Below are positions 23,670 through 31,178 of a DNA stretch of 37,087 nucleotides, in pieces. The translations under genes and the position numbers were made by a program. The stretch covers positions 1 through 37,087 of the forward strand of contig NZ_CALPDG010000037.1 in the NCBI RefSeq assembly GCF_943193195.1, in the 5' to 3' direction. This DNA comes from Mediterraneibacter agrestimuris (GTDB taxonomy: Bacteria; Bacillota; Clostridia; Lachnospirales; Lachnospiraceae). The notes below the pieces were generated by a model. It was not told the origin of the DNA. It saw nothing but the letters and a program-made list of their open reading frames with translations, and made no database searches. Position 1 is the stretch's first letter; every line of letters begins with the position of its first letter.

Positions 23670-24452
23670 ATGAAAAAACAGAAAAAGAATTTTAGCGTGT
23701 TGTTGACCGCCGTCACAACTACCTTTGTTATAACAATCGGTTCCATCAGTCTGGCAGCGGACAAGACTGGGAAGTCCGAAAATACAGCGAATTCCCAAAC
23801 AACAGGAACTGCTGTTGAAGCTCTTGCCGATGGCTGCGCTGTCAGTGAAGTACCGGCTCTTGCTTCTGGTCAGGCTTTATTTGAAATTCCAGCGCTTGCT
23901 GCAAGCAACGCATCATTATCTGTCAAACAAGCCAAAGCCGACTACAACGCCAAATTAGAAGCAGAGCGCAAAGCGGCGGAAGAGGCGGAACAAAAACGCT
24001 TAGAAGAAGCCAGAATTGCGGAAGAAAAGCGGCTTGCCGAGGAAAAACGGCTTGCCGAAGAAGCTCTGGCAGTTTCTTCTGACGTAATAGAAACCTCACA
24101 GAGTCCCGCAATGGATGTCTCTCCTTCGGAGCAAGAACTTCTCGCTGCTTTGATTTTCTGCGAAGCAGGAAATCAACCCTATGAGGGTCAGGTTGCTGTC
24201 GGAGCCGTTGTAATGAACCGTGTCCGAAGCGGTGTCTATCCAAATAGCATTGCTGAAGTGATTTATCAGTCCGGACAGTTCACTCCGGCTATGACTGGAT
24301 GGCTGGACAGCATACTTGCAAACGGCGGTTATACAGATTCTGCCATGCAGGCAGCCGCAGACGCACTTGCCGGAAGCAATCCGATTGGAGATTTGCTCTA
24401 CTTTGACTGCGGCGGCTGGGGATACCAGATCGGCGATCACTTTTTCCATTAA
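23670..24452 (+). CDS. Secreted cell-wall hydrolase with SleB domain
   Basis: The 260-residue protein has a signal peptide (positive KKQKKN, then hydrophobic FSVLLTAVTTTFVITIGSISLAA), a spacer, an Ala/Glu/Lys/Arg-rich coiled coil (about 90-135, repeated EEKRLAEEKRLAEEA), and a C-terminal Hydrolase_2/SleB domain starting SPSEQELLAALIFCEAGNQPYEGQVAVGAVVMNRVRSG. The glutamate of FCEAGN is the expected catalytic acid of this lytic-transglycosylase-like family, best known from spore cortex lysis. The ATG at 23670 with GGAGG upstream is chosen over an in-frame TTG at 23661. Role in germination or vegetative wall turnover cannot be told. Confidence 0.9.
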   Translation: MKKQKKNFSVLLTAVTTTFVITIGSISLAADKTGKSENTANSQTTGTAVEALADGCAVSEVPALASGQALFEIPALAASNASLSVKQAKADYNAKLEAERKAAEEAEQKRLEEARIAEEKRLAEEKRLAEEALAVSSDVIETSQSPAMDVSPSEQELLAALIFCEAGNQPYEGQVAVGAVVMNRVRSGVYPNSIAEVIYQSGQFTPAMTGWLDSILANGGYTDSAMQAAADALAGSNPIGDLLYFDCGGWGYQIGDHFFH

Positions 24453-24488
24453 ATAGAATGTGCCTTAGCACATTCTCGCGCCAATCAC

Positions 24489-24520
24489 AAAAAGGCGGTC
24501 AGAATCCGACCGCCTTTTTT
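24489..24520. terminator. Bidirectional terminator between SleB-domain and HAD genes
   Basis: AAAAAGGCGGTC/GACCGCCTTTTT (24489-24500 with 24508-24519), 12 bp. It overlaps the last codons of the HAD gene on the minus strand. A second small hairpin GAATGTG/CACATTC lies at 24456-24475. Confidence 0.9.
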
Positions 24521-25101
24521 ACTGCCTCAACATCTCCTCTAAAAACAATTCCGTCCATACCGAGAGCTTGAGAAGCCTGTATATTATCTGCATTATCATC
24601 AATAAAGAAACACTCTTCCGGCTTCAGATCAAACCTTTCAAACAACATCTGATAAATCTTTGCATCTGGCTTGGCACATCCCGCCGGACCAGAAAAGAAG
24701 ATTCCGTCAAACTCTTTCAAAACCTCACAAACTTCAAGTGCATGATCCGCAAAATATACAGATGCATTGGAAAGTAAATAGACGGATATATTTTGTTTTT
24801 TCAATTCTCTGACAAACTCCCATGTCTGCAAAATTGGCTGACAGTGAAAATACCAATCTTTGTAAAATGCCGCTGCCTGAGGATGCACACGTTCCGGCAG
24901 TTTTGAAAGCGCTGTCTGAATGCAGGTTTTATAGTCTGCGTTTCCTTCATCCAGCGCCTGCCAGTTCTCAAAAAGCGCATCATACATCATTGGAAAATCT
25001 TCTTCTGAATCACAGAATTGTTTCAGAATATACACTGGATTAAAAGTTCCGAGTACATTTCCATAATCGAAAACAATATTCTTATATTTCATAATAGACA
25101 T
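24499..25101 (-). CDS. HAD-superfamily hydrolase (subclass IA)
   Basis: A 200-residue soluble phosphatase-like protein. Motif I is FDYGNVLG (first aspartate the nucleophile, although the second aspartate of the usual DxD is replaced by GN, a pattern known in this subgroup), motif II LLSNAS, motif III lysine in GCAKPDAKIYQMLFER and motif IV FFIDDNADNIQ. The helical cap lies between motifs I and II. Motifs resemble YihX-type sugar-phosphate or nucleotide phosphatases; the substrate is unknown. It begins 29 bp after the parvulin gene and is probably co-transcribed with it. Confidence 0.88.
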   Translation of the reverse strand: MSIMKYKNIVFDYGNVLGTFNPVYILKQFCDSEEDFPMMYDALFENWQALDEGNADYKTCIQTALSKLPERVHPQAAAFYKDWYFHCQPILQTWEFVRELKKQNISVYLLSNASVYFADHALEVCEVLKEFDGIFFSGPAGCAKPDAKIYQMLFERFDLKPEECFFIDDNADNIQASQALGMDGIVFRGDVEAVKKAVGF

Positions 25102-25130
25102 GCCTTTCCTTCTGACGTGTTTCGTTGTTC

Positions 25131-25883
25131 TTATTTCTGATTGTATTTCTCACGAAGCTCCTGTACTTTTACCGCATATGCCTCATTCTGTTTCTTTTGA
25201 AGCATCGTTCTCTGAATCATTCCCTTTGCTTCCTCATATGGTGTTGCAGAAGACTCATTCCTCTCTTCTACCTTGATCAAATGATAGCCGAACTGTGTTT
25301 TCACCGGACCTACAACCTTTCCGATCTCTGCTGCAAATGCCGCGTCTTCAAACTCTTTAACCATCTGCCCTTTTCCGAAAGCACCCAGATCTCCGCCCTT
25401 GGAGCCTGACGGACAGTTAGAATGTTCTTGTGCCGCAGTCTCAAATGCCACTGTACCATTTTCAATCTGCTCAAGGATTTCTTTGCACTTATCTTCTTCA
25501 TCTACAAGGATATGCTTCGCGCGAACAGTCTCACCCTGCTGATACTGTGCTTTATTTTCTTCATAATATGCTTTCATCTCTTCCTCACTGACAGTGAGCT
25601 TTGAAATCATATCATGCATAACCATCTGCGCAAGGATATCACGCTTTGCATTGACAATCATGTTTTTGAACTCTTCTGTCTCGTCCAGCTTCATCTCCTC
25701 ACCCTCTTTGGCAAATAAACGCAGAGCGATAAACTGCTGCAGACACTGCTCACGAAACTGTGGATTGGATAAATATGCCTGCTGTTCTCTCGGCACTGCC
25801 TGTAAAAACATGTCAAATTCTTCCTGTGTGATCTCTTCTCCCGCTACAGTTGCCAATACGTTCTTCGTTGTTTCCTGACTCAT
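25131..25883 (-). CDS. Cytosolic parvulin-type peptidyl-prolyl isomerase
   Basis: A 250-residue foldase with a SurA/PrsA-like N-terminal helical part (about 1-110) and one parvulin domain: VRAKHILVDEEDKCKEI, FETAAQEHSNCPSGSKGGDLGAFGKGQMVKEFE, PVKTQFGYHLIKVEER. It lacks a signal peptide and lipobox, so unlike PrsA it is predicted to act in the cytoplasm, a form seen in many Clostridia. The conserved histidines and the GGDLG loop are intact. It is followed at short distance by the HAD gene. Confidence 0.9.
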   Translation of the reverse strand: MSQETTKNVLATVAGEEITQEEFDMFLQAVPREQQAYLSNPQFREQCLQQFIALRLFAKEGEEMKLDETEEFKNMIVNAKRDILAQMVMHDMISKLTVSEEEMKAYYEENKAQYQQGETVRAKHILVDEEDKCKEILEQIENGTVAFETAAQEHSNCPSGSKGGDLGAFGKGQMVKEFEDAAFAAEIGKVVGPVKTQFGYHLIKVEERNESSATPYEEAKGMIQRTMLQKKQNEAYAVKVQELREKYNQK

Positions 25884-25977
25884 CTTGTCTCTCCTTCTAT
25901 ATTTCTATTCTTTATATACTTCCCTTTTTTCAAAATATTTTTGAAAATATCTTTGCTCATTGTCCAGGTGGTCTTTC

Positions 25978-27534
25978 CTACACAATCTTGGTTGTCCACC
26001 TGGAACAGTCCCAGACCTCCTGCACAATGTCCTGATAAAATTCCGGTTCATGGCAAATCAAAAGCAATGTTCCACGGTATTCATTCAACGCCTGCTTCAA
26101 CGCATCTTTCGCATCCACGTCCAGATGATTGGTCGGCTCGTCCAGCATCAGTACATTGGTCTCCCGGTTGATCAGCTTGCACAGCCGTACCTTCGCCTGT
26201 TCTCCGCCGCTCAGCACCCGCACCTGACTCTCAATATGTTTCGTTGTCAATCCACATTTTGCCAAAGCAGAACGCACCTCATACTGGGTAAATGATGGAA
26301 ATTCACTCCAGACTTCCTCAATACAGGTAGAACGGTTGTCTCCTGCACTCTCCTGCTCAAAATATCCGATTGCCAGATTCTCTCCCAGCTCGCAGGAACC
26401 TTTTAGCGGCTTCAACAATCCCATAATGCTGCGGATCAACGTTGTTTTACCGATTCCGTTAGCTCCGGTCAGGGCAACCTTCTGTCCCCGTTCTATAGTA
26501 AGATTCAACGGCTTCGACAATGGCTCGTTATATCCGATGACAAAATCCTTCGTCTCGAAAATAAATTTACCCGGCGTACGTCCCTGCTTAAAATGAAACT
26601 CCGGCTTGGGACGCTCCGCCGCCAGTTCGATCACGTCCATCTTGTCCAGCTTTTTCTGACGTGACATCGCCATATTTCTTGTAGATACACGGGCTTTATT
26701 TCTCGCCACGAAGTCCTTAAGCTGGCTGATTTCCTGCTGCTGCCGTTTATAAGCCGCCTCAAGCTGTGACTTCTTCACCTCGTATACCCGCTGAAAATCC
26801 GCATAACTGCCCACATAGCGATCCAGCTTCTGATTCTCCATGTGGTAAATGATATTGACCACCTCATCCAGAAACGGAATGTCATGGGAAATCAGAACAA
26901 ATGCATTCTCATACTCGGTCAGATATCGTTTCAGCCAATTAATATGCTCTTCATCCAGATAGTTCGTGGGCTCGTCCAAAAGCAGAATATCCGGTTTCTC
27001 CAAAAGCAGTTTCCCAAGCAGTATCCTTGTTCTCTGCCCTCCGCTCAAATCCGTCACATCTCTGTCCAGACCAAGATCCAGAAGACCAAGCGCCCGCGCC
27101 ACTTCTTCCACCTTTGCGCCAATAACATAGAAATCATGCATCGTCAGCGTATCCTGAATCATTCCCAGTTCTTCCATAAGACTGTTCATCTCATTCTCGT
27201 CCGCTTCTCCAAGATGGTCGCATATTTCGTTCATCTTTTCTTCCAGTTCAAACAAATAAAAAAATGCAGATTTCAGCACATCCCGGATCGTCATGCCCTT
27301 TTCCAGAACTGTGTGCTGATCCAGATAACCAATCCGCGTATTCTTCGCCCATTCAATCTTTCCCTCGTCCGGCTGCAATTTTCCGGTTACAATATTGAAA
27401 AATGTGGACTTTCCTTCTCCGTTGGCTCCGATCAGCCCGATGTGTTCCCCTTTCAGCAGACGGAAAGACACATCTTCAAAAATTGCCCGGTCACCAAAAC
27501 CATGAGAGAGATGTTCTACATTTAAAATACTCAT
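25978..27534 (-). CDS. ABC-F ATPase, YfmM-like
   Basis: A 518-residue soluble protein with two ABC domains and no membrane segments. Domain 1 has GANGEGKSTF, LSGGQRTRILLGKLLL and LLLDEPTNYLD; the linker after it is charged and helical (KRQQQEISQLKDFVARNKAR); domain 2 has GANGIGKTTL, LSGGEQAKVRLCKLI and LMLDEPTNHLD. Both catalytic glutamates are present. ABC-F proteins bind the ribosomal E site and rescue or regulate translation; some give antibiotic resistance. Length and the N-terminal SILNVEHLSHGFGDRAIFEDVSFRLLKGEH resemble B. subtilis YfmM, so a housekeeping role is more likely than resistance. Its leader contains a 148-bp structured repeat. Confidence 0.93.
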   Translation of the reverse strand: MSILNVEHLSHGFGDRAIFEDVSFRLLKGEHIGLIGANGEGKSTFFNIVTGKLQPDEGKIEWAKNTRIGYLDQHTVLEKGMTIRDVLKSAFFYLFELEEKMNEICDHLGEADENEMNSLMEELGMIQDTLTMHDFYVIGAKVEEVARALGLLDLGLDRDVTDLSGGQRTRILLGKLLLEKPDILLLDEPTNYLDEEHINWLKRYLTEYENAFVLISHDIPFLDEVVNIIYHMENQKLDRYVGSYADFQRVYEVKKSQLEAAYKRQQQEISQLKDFVARNKARVSTRNMAMSRQKKLDKMDVIELAAERPKPEFHFKQGRTPGKFIFETKDFVIGYNEPLSKPLNLTIERGQKVALTGANGIGKTTLIRSIMGLLKPLKGSCELGENLAIGYFEQESAGDNRSTCIEEVWSEFPSFTQYEVRSALAKCGLTTKHIESQVRVLSGGEQAKVRLCKLINRETNVLMLDEPTNHLDVDAKDALKQALNEYRGTLLLICHEPEFYQDIVQEVWDCSRWTTKIV

Positions 27535-27568
27535 AAATCAAAACTCCTTTTCTTCCCTCTGCAAATAT

Positions 27569-27716
27569 GTTACAGTTCACGGCCCAACCGACCGCGAACT
27601 GTAACGCATCCAGCCCATTAAAAAGTCGCCTAACGGCGAGGGGCTGGATGCCTAAAACCACAGCTTTATTGGCCAGATGCCTTGCAGCGGGGTGCAAGGC
27701 ACTGTGAACAGTAACA
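27569..27716. repeat. 148-bp MITE-like structured repeat, copy 2
   Basis: Same length and hairpin order as copy 1. The ends are TGTTACAGTTCAC and GTGAACAGTAACA (one mismatch as inverted repeat). On the minus strand it has CCTTGCA/TGCAAGG, then GCATCCAGCCC/GGGCTGGATGC enclosing TCGCC/GGCGA followed by CTTTTT, then GTTACAGTTC/GAACTGTAAC. Several stems differ from copy 1 in sequence but keep pairing. A promoter at 27719-27747 fires into it, so it forms the 5' leader of the ABC-F mRNA. Confidence 0.85.
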
Positions 27717-27718
27717 CA

Positions 27719-27747
27719 AATATAGCATATTTTCTATTAAATAACAA
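27719..27747 (-). promoter_or_regulatory. Promoter of the ABC-F gene
   Basis: On the minus strand TTGTTA (27742-27747), 17-nt spacer ending TGC, TATATT (27719-27724): an extended -10. Predicted transcription start falls within the first bases of repeat copy 2. Confidence 0.65.
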
Positions 27748-27754
27748 TGGAATC

Positions 27755-27784
27755 TTGACAGTCCTTAATTCTGCCGTGTATGAT
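27755..27784 (+). promoter_or_regulatory. Promoter of the tlpA-like operon
   Basis: TTGACA (27755-27760), 18-nt spacer, TATGAT (27779-27784). The start point would be about 27791, just before the 194-bp element. It is divergent from the ABC-F promoter, with 7 bp between the two -35 boxes. Confidence 0.7.
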
Positions 27785-27794
27785 GTGGGTAAAC

Positions 27795-27988
27795 GTAACA
27801 GTTCAGCATAGGAGTTTGCACTTGCTGCAAACTCCGTAAAAATGCGTGACGGGAAATAGAATCCGCCCTTTCACCGCAGGTGAACTTAAAATAGGGCGGA
27901 TTCAGTGACTATGAAGCCGAAAGGCTGAATAGTTACGGGTAACTAAAATGGATTCTGTAACAGTGCAGTTAAAAGGCTGAGCTGTTAC
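27795..27988 (+). repeat. 194-bp structured element forming the tlpA leader
   Basis: Bounded by GTAACAGTTCAGC (27795-27807) and GCTGAGCTGTTAC (27976-27988), a 13-bp inverted repeat with one mismatch. Inside are a perfect 10-bp hairpin GGAGTTTGCA/TGCAAACTCC (27811-27835), a hairpin AATCCGCCC/GGGCGGATT (27860-27902) enclosing TCACC/GGTGA, and further GTTAC-type motifs. It begins at the predicted transcription start and ends 30 bp before the tlpA ATG. No known riboswitch class was recognised. Confidence 0.7.
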
Positions 27989-28018
27989 TATAAATATTTG
28001 AATCGAGAGGTGTCTGCC

Positions 28019-28606
28019 ATGAAAAATAAATTTCTTTTAATCGGATTATCCGTGATGCTTTTAAGCGCTTCTGTTCTCAGCGGCTGTGGAAAGGAAGTTC
28101 CATCTTCTCCTGAAAAAGAAGAAACTGTGTCAAATGAACCAACAGACGAAGCAGCCCCAGATTCTGAATCTACAAAGATTCTTGGAGAATTTTCTACAGT
28201 CACTTATGACGGTGAAGCTGTAGATCAGTCGATTCTTGCTGAGGCGGATGTTACGATGATCAATGTCTGGACAACGTTCTGCGGCTATTGTATTGATGAA
28301 ATGCCTGTGCTTCAAAAACTTTCAGAAGAGTATAAAGAACAAGGACTTCAGATCATCGGGATCGTCAGTGATGTAGATAAAGCAAACGACTCCACTGTAA
28401 CGGATATTGTTGATACGCTGGGACTTACTTATCCAAATTTACTTTCCTCCGATGATTTGCAGTCACAAATGCTCCAGTATATCCAGTCTGTACCGACTAC
28501 ACTCTTTGTAGATCCGGAAGGGAACGCCATTGGTCAGCTTCATGTTGGCGCGCGGGATGAAGAGGGATGGAGAAAGGTTATCGAAAGCACATTAGAAATA
28601 CAGTGA
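28019..28606 (+). CDS. TlpA-like thioredoxin-fold lipoprotein
   Basis: A 195-residue lipoprotein. Signal peptide MKNKFLLIGLSVMLLSASVLSGC ends in a lipobox with the lipidated cysteine at residue 23; an acidic linker follows. The thioredoxin domain has the redox motif WTTFCGYCIDEMP (Cys88 and Cys91) and the cis-proline region SVPTTLFVDPEG. It should act on the outer face of the membrane as a disulfide reductase or electron carrier. The ATG at 28019 follows GAGAGG. It heads an operon with a CXXC mini-protein and a polyferredoxin, which would feed it electrons across the membrane; that link is inferred from gene order. Confidence 0.92.
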   Translation: MKNKFLLIGLSVMLLSASVLSGCGKEVPSSPEKEETVSNEPTDEAAPDSESTKILGEFSTVTYDGEAVDQSILAEADVTMINVWTTFCGYCIDEMPVLQKLSEEYKEQGLQIIGIVSDVDKANDSTVTDIVDTLGLTYPNLLSSDDLQSQMLQYIQSVPTTLFVDPEGNAIGQLHVGARDEEGWRKVIESTLEIQ

Positions 28607-28617
28607 GGTGCAGATAT

Positions 28618-28818
28618 ATGCAGAAAAAATGGTTATTTAGAAATACAGAGACAGAATACGGATCTTCAAAGAAGTCCTTCCTTACAAAAAATAAAACCAG
28701 CCTATTTCTTCTGCTTTTATCCTTTGCTTTTATCAGCATTGGAATTTACCGGGATGAAACGGCAACCGTACTGACTAAATCAATTAATATTTGTCTGGAG
28801 TGTATCGGAATTGGCTAA
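28618..28818 (+). CDS. CD1871A-family CXXC membrane mini-protein
   Basis: A 66-residue protein with a polar N-terminus, one membrane helix (TSLFLLLLSFAFISIGIY) and a C-terminal NICLECIGIG with a CxxC pair. This layout is that of the CD1871A family, small proteins found beside TlpA-like and 4Fe-4S proteins in Clostridia. The CxxC would lie on the extracytoplasmic side, suitable for passing electrons or disulfides between the polyferredoxin and the TlpA-like lipoprotein. GAGGTG precedes the ATG, 11 bp after tlpA. Its end overlaps the start of the next gene by 8 bp. Confidence 0.85.
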   Translation: MQKKWLFRNTETEYGSSKKSFLTKNKTSLFLLLLSFAFISIGIYRDETATVLTKSINICLECIGIG

Positions 28819-29665
28819 CATACTGAACTCTATCAAAAATCATATAAGACTTTGTGTACAGATTGTATTTACTGCAATTACAAACGGGTATTTCTATGGA
28901 TTTGCAACCGGACGTATTTATACCGGACGCAGCAAGACCGTCTGCGTACCGGGGCTGAACTGTTATTCCTGCCCGGGTGCTTTGGGCTCCTGCCCCATTG
29001 GTTCATTGCAGGCAGTTCTGGCAAACCGGAATTACAAATTTTCCTTTTATGTCGTTGGTTTTCTGATTCTGTTTGGTTCCATCTTCGGACGTTTTATCTG
29101 CGGCTGGCTCTGCCCCTTTGGACTGATACAGGATCTATTATACAAAATTCCATTTTTTCGGAAACACAAGAACCTGCCGGGACATAAGGCGCTGATCTGG
29201 TTAAAATACATCATACTGGCAGTTTTCGTTATAATACTGCCCTTATTTGTGCTGGATATTATCGGACAGGGTTCCCCCTGGTTCTGCAAATACATTTGCC
29301 CCAGCGGTACTCTGACAGCCGGTCTTCCGCTTCTTGCTGCAAACGAACCATTGCGCCAGGCAACCGGTTTCCTCTTTCAGTGGAAGCTGTTGATTTTGAT
29401 CGTCCTAATTCTCCTGTCTGTTGCATTTTATCGTCCATTCTGCAAATATATCTGCCCCCTGGGCGCGGTTTACAGTGTTTTTAATCCAATTGCGCTGTAC
29501 CGCTACCAGATCGATACTAAACGCTGTATCGACTGTGGAAAATGTAAATCTGCCTGTAAGATGGACATTGATGTCTGTAAAAATCCAAACAGCCCCGAAT
29601 GTATCCGCTGCGGGGATTGTATTCGGAGCTGTCCGGTAAATGCTATCGGCAGATTGCATCGATAG
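28811..29665 (+). CDS. Membrane-bound 4Fe-4S polyferredoxin (NapH/CcoG-like)
   Basis: A 284-residue protein with four to five membrane helices. It shows the membrane Cys motifs FICGWLCPFGLIQD and FCKYICPLGAVYS of the NapH/CcoG-like class, an extra FCKYICPSG, and a C-terminal ferredoxin domain with two clusters: CIDCGKCKSACKMDIDVC and CIRCGDCIRSCPVNAIG. It can carry electrons through or along the membrane. The start is TTG at 28811, with GGAG about 10 nt upstream; no in-frame ATG exists near the N-terminus. The 3' end overlaps the convergent aldo/keto reductase gene by 23 bp. Confidence 0.92.
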   Translation: MANILNSIKNHIRLCVQIVFTAITNGYFYGFATGRIYTGRSKTVCVPGLNCYSCPGALGSCPIGSLQAVLANRNYKFSFYVVGFLILFGSIFGRFICGWLCPFGLIQDLLYKIPFFRKHKNLPGHKALIWLKYIILAVFVIILPLFVLDIIGQGSPWFCKYICPSGTLTAGLPLLAANEPLRQATGFLFQWKLLILIVLILLSVAFYRPFCKYICPLGAVYSVFNPIALYRYQIDTKRCIDCGKCKSACKMDIDVCKNPNSPECIRCGDCIRSCPVNAIGRLHR

Positions 29666-30650
29666 CAGCCAGTTCTTCTGTTGTAAAAGACAAATTATTT
29701 AGAATTTCGATATTCTCACGAATCTGCCCTGGTGTTGATGCACCGATCAGCACAGAGCAGACTTCATCATCTTTCAGCACCCATGAAAGCGCCATCTGTG
29801 CTAATGTCTGCCCACGTTTCTGAGCCAGTTCATTTAATGCCTGAATCTTCACAAGTTTTTCCTCTGTCAACACCGTCTTGTTTAAAAAGCGAGAGCCTTT
29901 TCCTATCCTGCTTTCCTTGGGAATTCCTTGCAGGTACTTATCAGACAAAAGTCCCTGAGCCAGTGGACTAAATGCAATAATGCCAATTCCCGCTTCTTTA
30001 CAGTATGTCTTCACATCATCTTCTTCAATCCCTCTGTCCAGTAAAGAATATCTCCTCTGATTCACAATAAATGGACAATGCATTTCCTTCAGCAATTCCA
30101 CTGCCCTTTTCGTATATTCCAGATTATAGTTGGATACACCTGCATAAAGCGCCTTTCCGCTGCGGACAATATCTGCTAATGCCTGCATGGTTTCTTCCAG
30201 CGGTGTCTCTGGGTCCATTCTATGATGATAGAAGATGTCCACATAATCCAACTTCATTCTCTTTAAACTCTGGTCAAGACTTGCCATCAGATACTTTCTG
30301 CTGCCCCAGTTGCCATAAGGTCCGTCCCACATATCATATCCCGCCTTGGAGGTGACCACCATTTCATCCCGGTACGGACGAAAATCAGATTCCATAATCC
30401 GACCGAAGGTTTCCTCCGCACTTCCATACACTGGTCCGTAGTTATTTGCAAGGTCGAACTGCGTAATTCCCAAATCAAAAGCGGTTCTGCACATCTCCCT
30501 GCTATTCTCATAACTGTCCACACTTCCAAAATTATGCCACAGCCCAAGCGAAACTGCCGGAAACTTTAATCCACTCCGTCCCACCCGGTTATACTGCATT
30601 TCGTCATAACGAGCCGGATCTGCCTTGTAAATATTCGCGATATCTGCCAT
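29643..30650 (-). CDS. Aldo/keto reductase, YghZ/MgrA (glyceraldehyde-3-phosphate reductase) type
   Basis: A 335-residue NADPH-dependent (beta/alpha)8 reductase of the AKR14-like group related to E. coli YghZ, which reduces L-glyceraldehyde 3-phosphate and methylglyoxal. The catalytic tetrad is visible: Asp66 and Tyr71 (DLANNYG), Lys102 (TSKAGYDMW) and His142/143 (FYHHRMDP). The cofactor-binding C-terminus SVLIGASTPGQIRENI is intact. GGAGC precedes the ATG. Its last 23 bp overlap the convergent polyferredoxin gene, so no terminator separates them. Substrate specificity is inferred by similarity only. Confidence 0.92.
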   Translation of the reverse strand: MADIANIYKADPARYDEMQYNRVGRSGLKFPAVSLGLWHNFGSVDSYENSREMCRTAFDLGITQFDLANNYGPVYGSAEETFGRIMESDFRPYRDEMVVTSKAGYDMWDGPYGNWGSRKYLMASLDQSLKRMKLDYVDIFYHHRMDPETPLEETMQALADIVRSGKALYAGVSNYNLEYTKRAVELLKEMHCPFIVNQRRYSLLDRGIEEDDVKTYCKEAGIGIIAFSPLAQGLLSDKYLQGIPKESRIGKGSRFLNKTVLTEEKLVKIQALNELAQKRGQTLAQMALSWVLKDDEVCSVLIGASTPGQIRENIEILNNLSFTTEELAAIDAICR

Positions 30651-30755
30651 CTTACACTGCTCCTTACTATTTTTATGATTATTATAACATTATTATTTTA
30701 TAATACCATAAATATATGATCATTGCATTGTTCCCATCTTCACTTATTATCCTCT

Positions 30756-31103
30756 TTAAAAATCCGTATCATATGGCCAGGGCTGACCGCCTGCAATGCA
30801 TCCTCCATCCACACGTATTTCAGCTCCGGTGATATATGCAGAAGCATCAGATGCAAGAAGAATGCATATTCCAACAATATCTTCAGGATATCCCGGTCTG
30901 TCAAGTGCAATTCGGTCTAAAAGATACTTTGAACGAACCGGATGCTCCCATGTCGGAACCGTAAGTGCTGTCTGGATATGTCCCGGACTCACACAATTGG
31001 CGCGAATATTATATTTAGCCCATTCTACTGCCATTGATCTCGTAAAAGATAAGATTCCGCACTTTGTTGCACCATATATGGAACAGCCGCCCAGTTGACC
31101 AGT
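30756..31103 (-). pseudogene. SDR-family oxidoreductase, C-terminal fragment lacking its first half
   Basis: The open frame continues upstream of any ATG to a TGA at 31104-31106. It reads GQLGGCSIYGATKCGIL with the SDR active-site YxxxK, then SMAVEWAKYNIRANCVSPGHI, IVGICILLASDASAYITGAEI and RVDGGC, the standard SDR C-terminal half. The Rossmann TGxxxGxG half (about 150 residues) is absent. The sequence to the right (31107-31178) is unrelated and leads into cotH, so the gene was cut by a deletion or insertion at about 31100. An internal ATG at 31032 could produce 92 residues, but without cofactor site or Tyr it would be inactive. Confidence 0.85.
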
Positions 31104-31178
31104 TCATCGTCTCTGCGTTTTATGCGTCCAGCTTGTTGACGATAGACAAAGTTTTCTTATATTCCCACTTTCATAATA

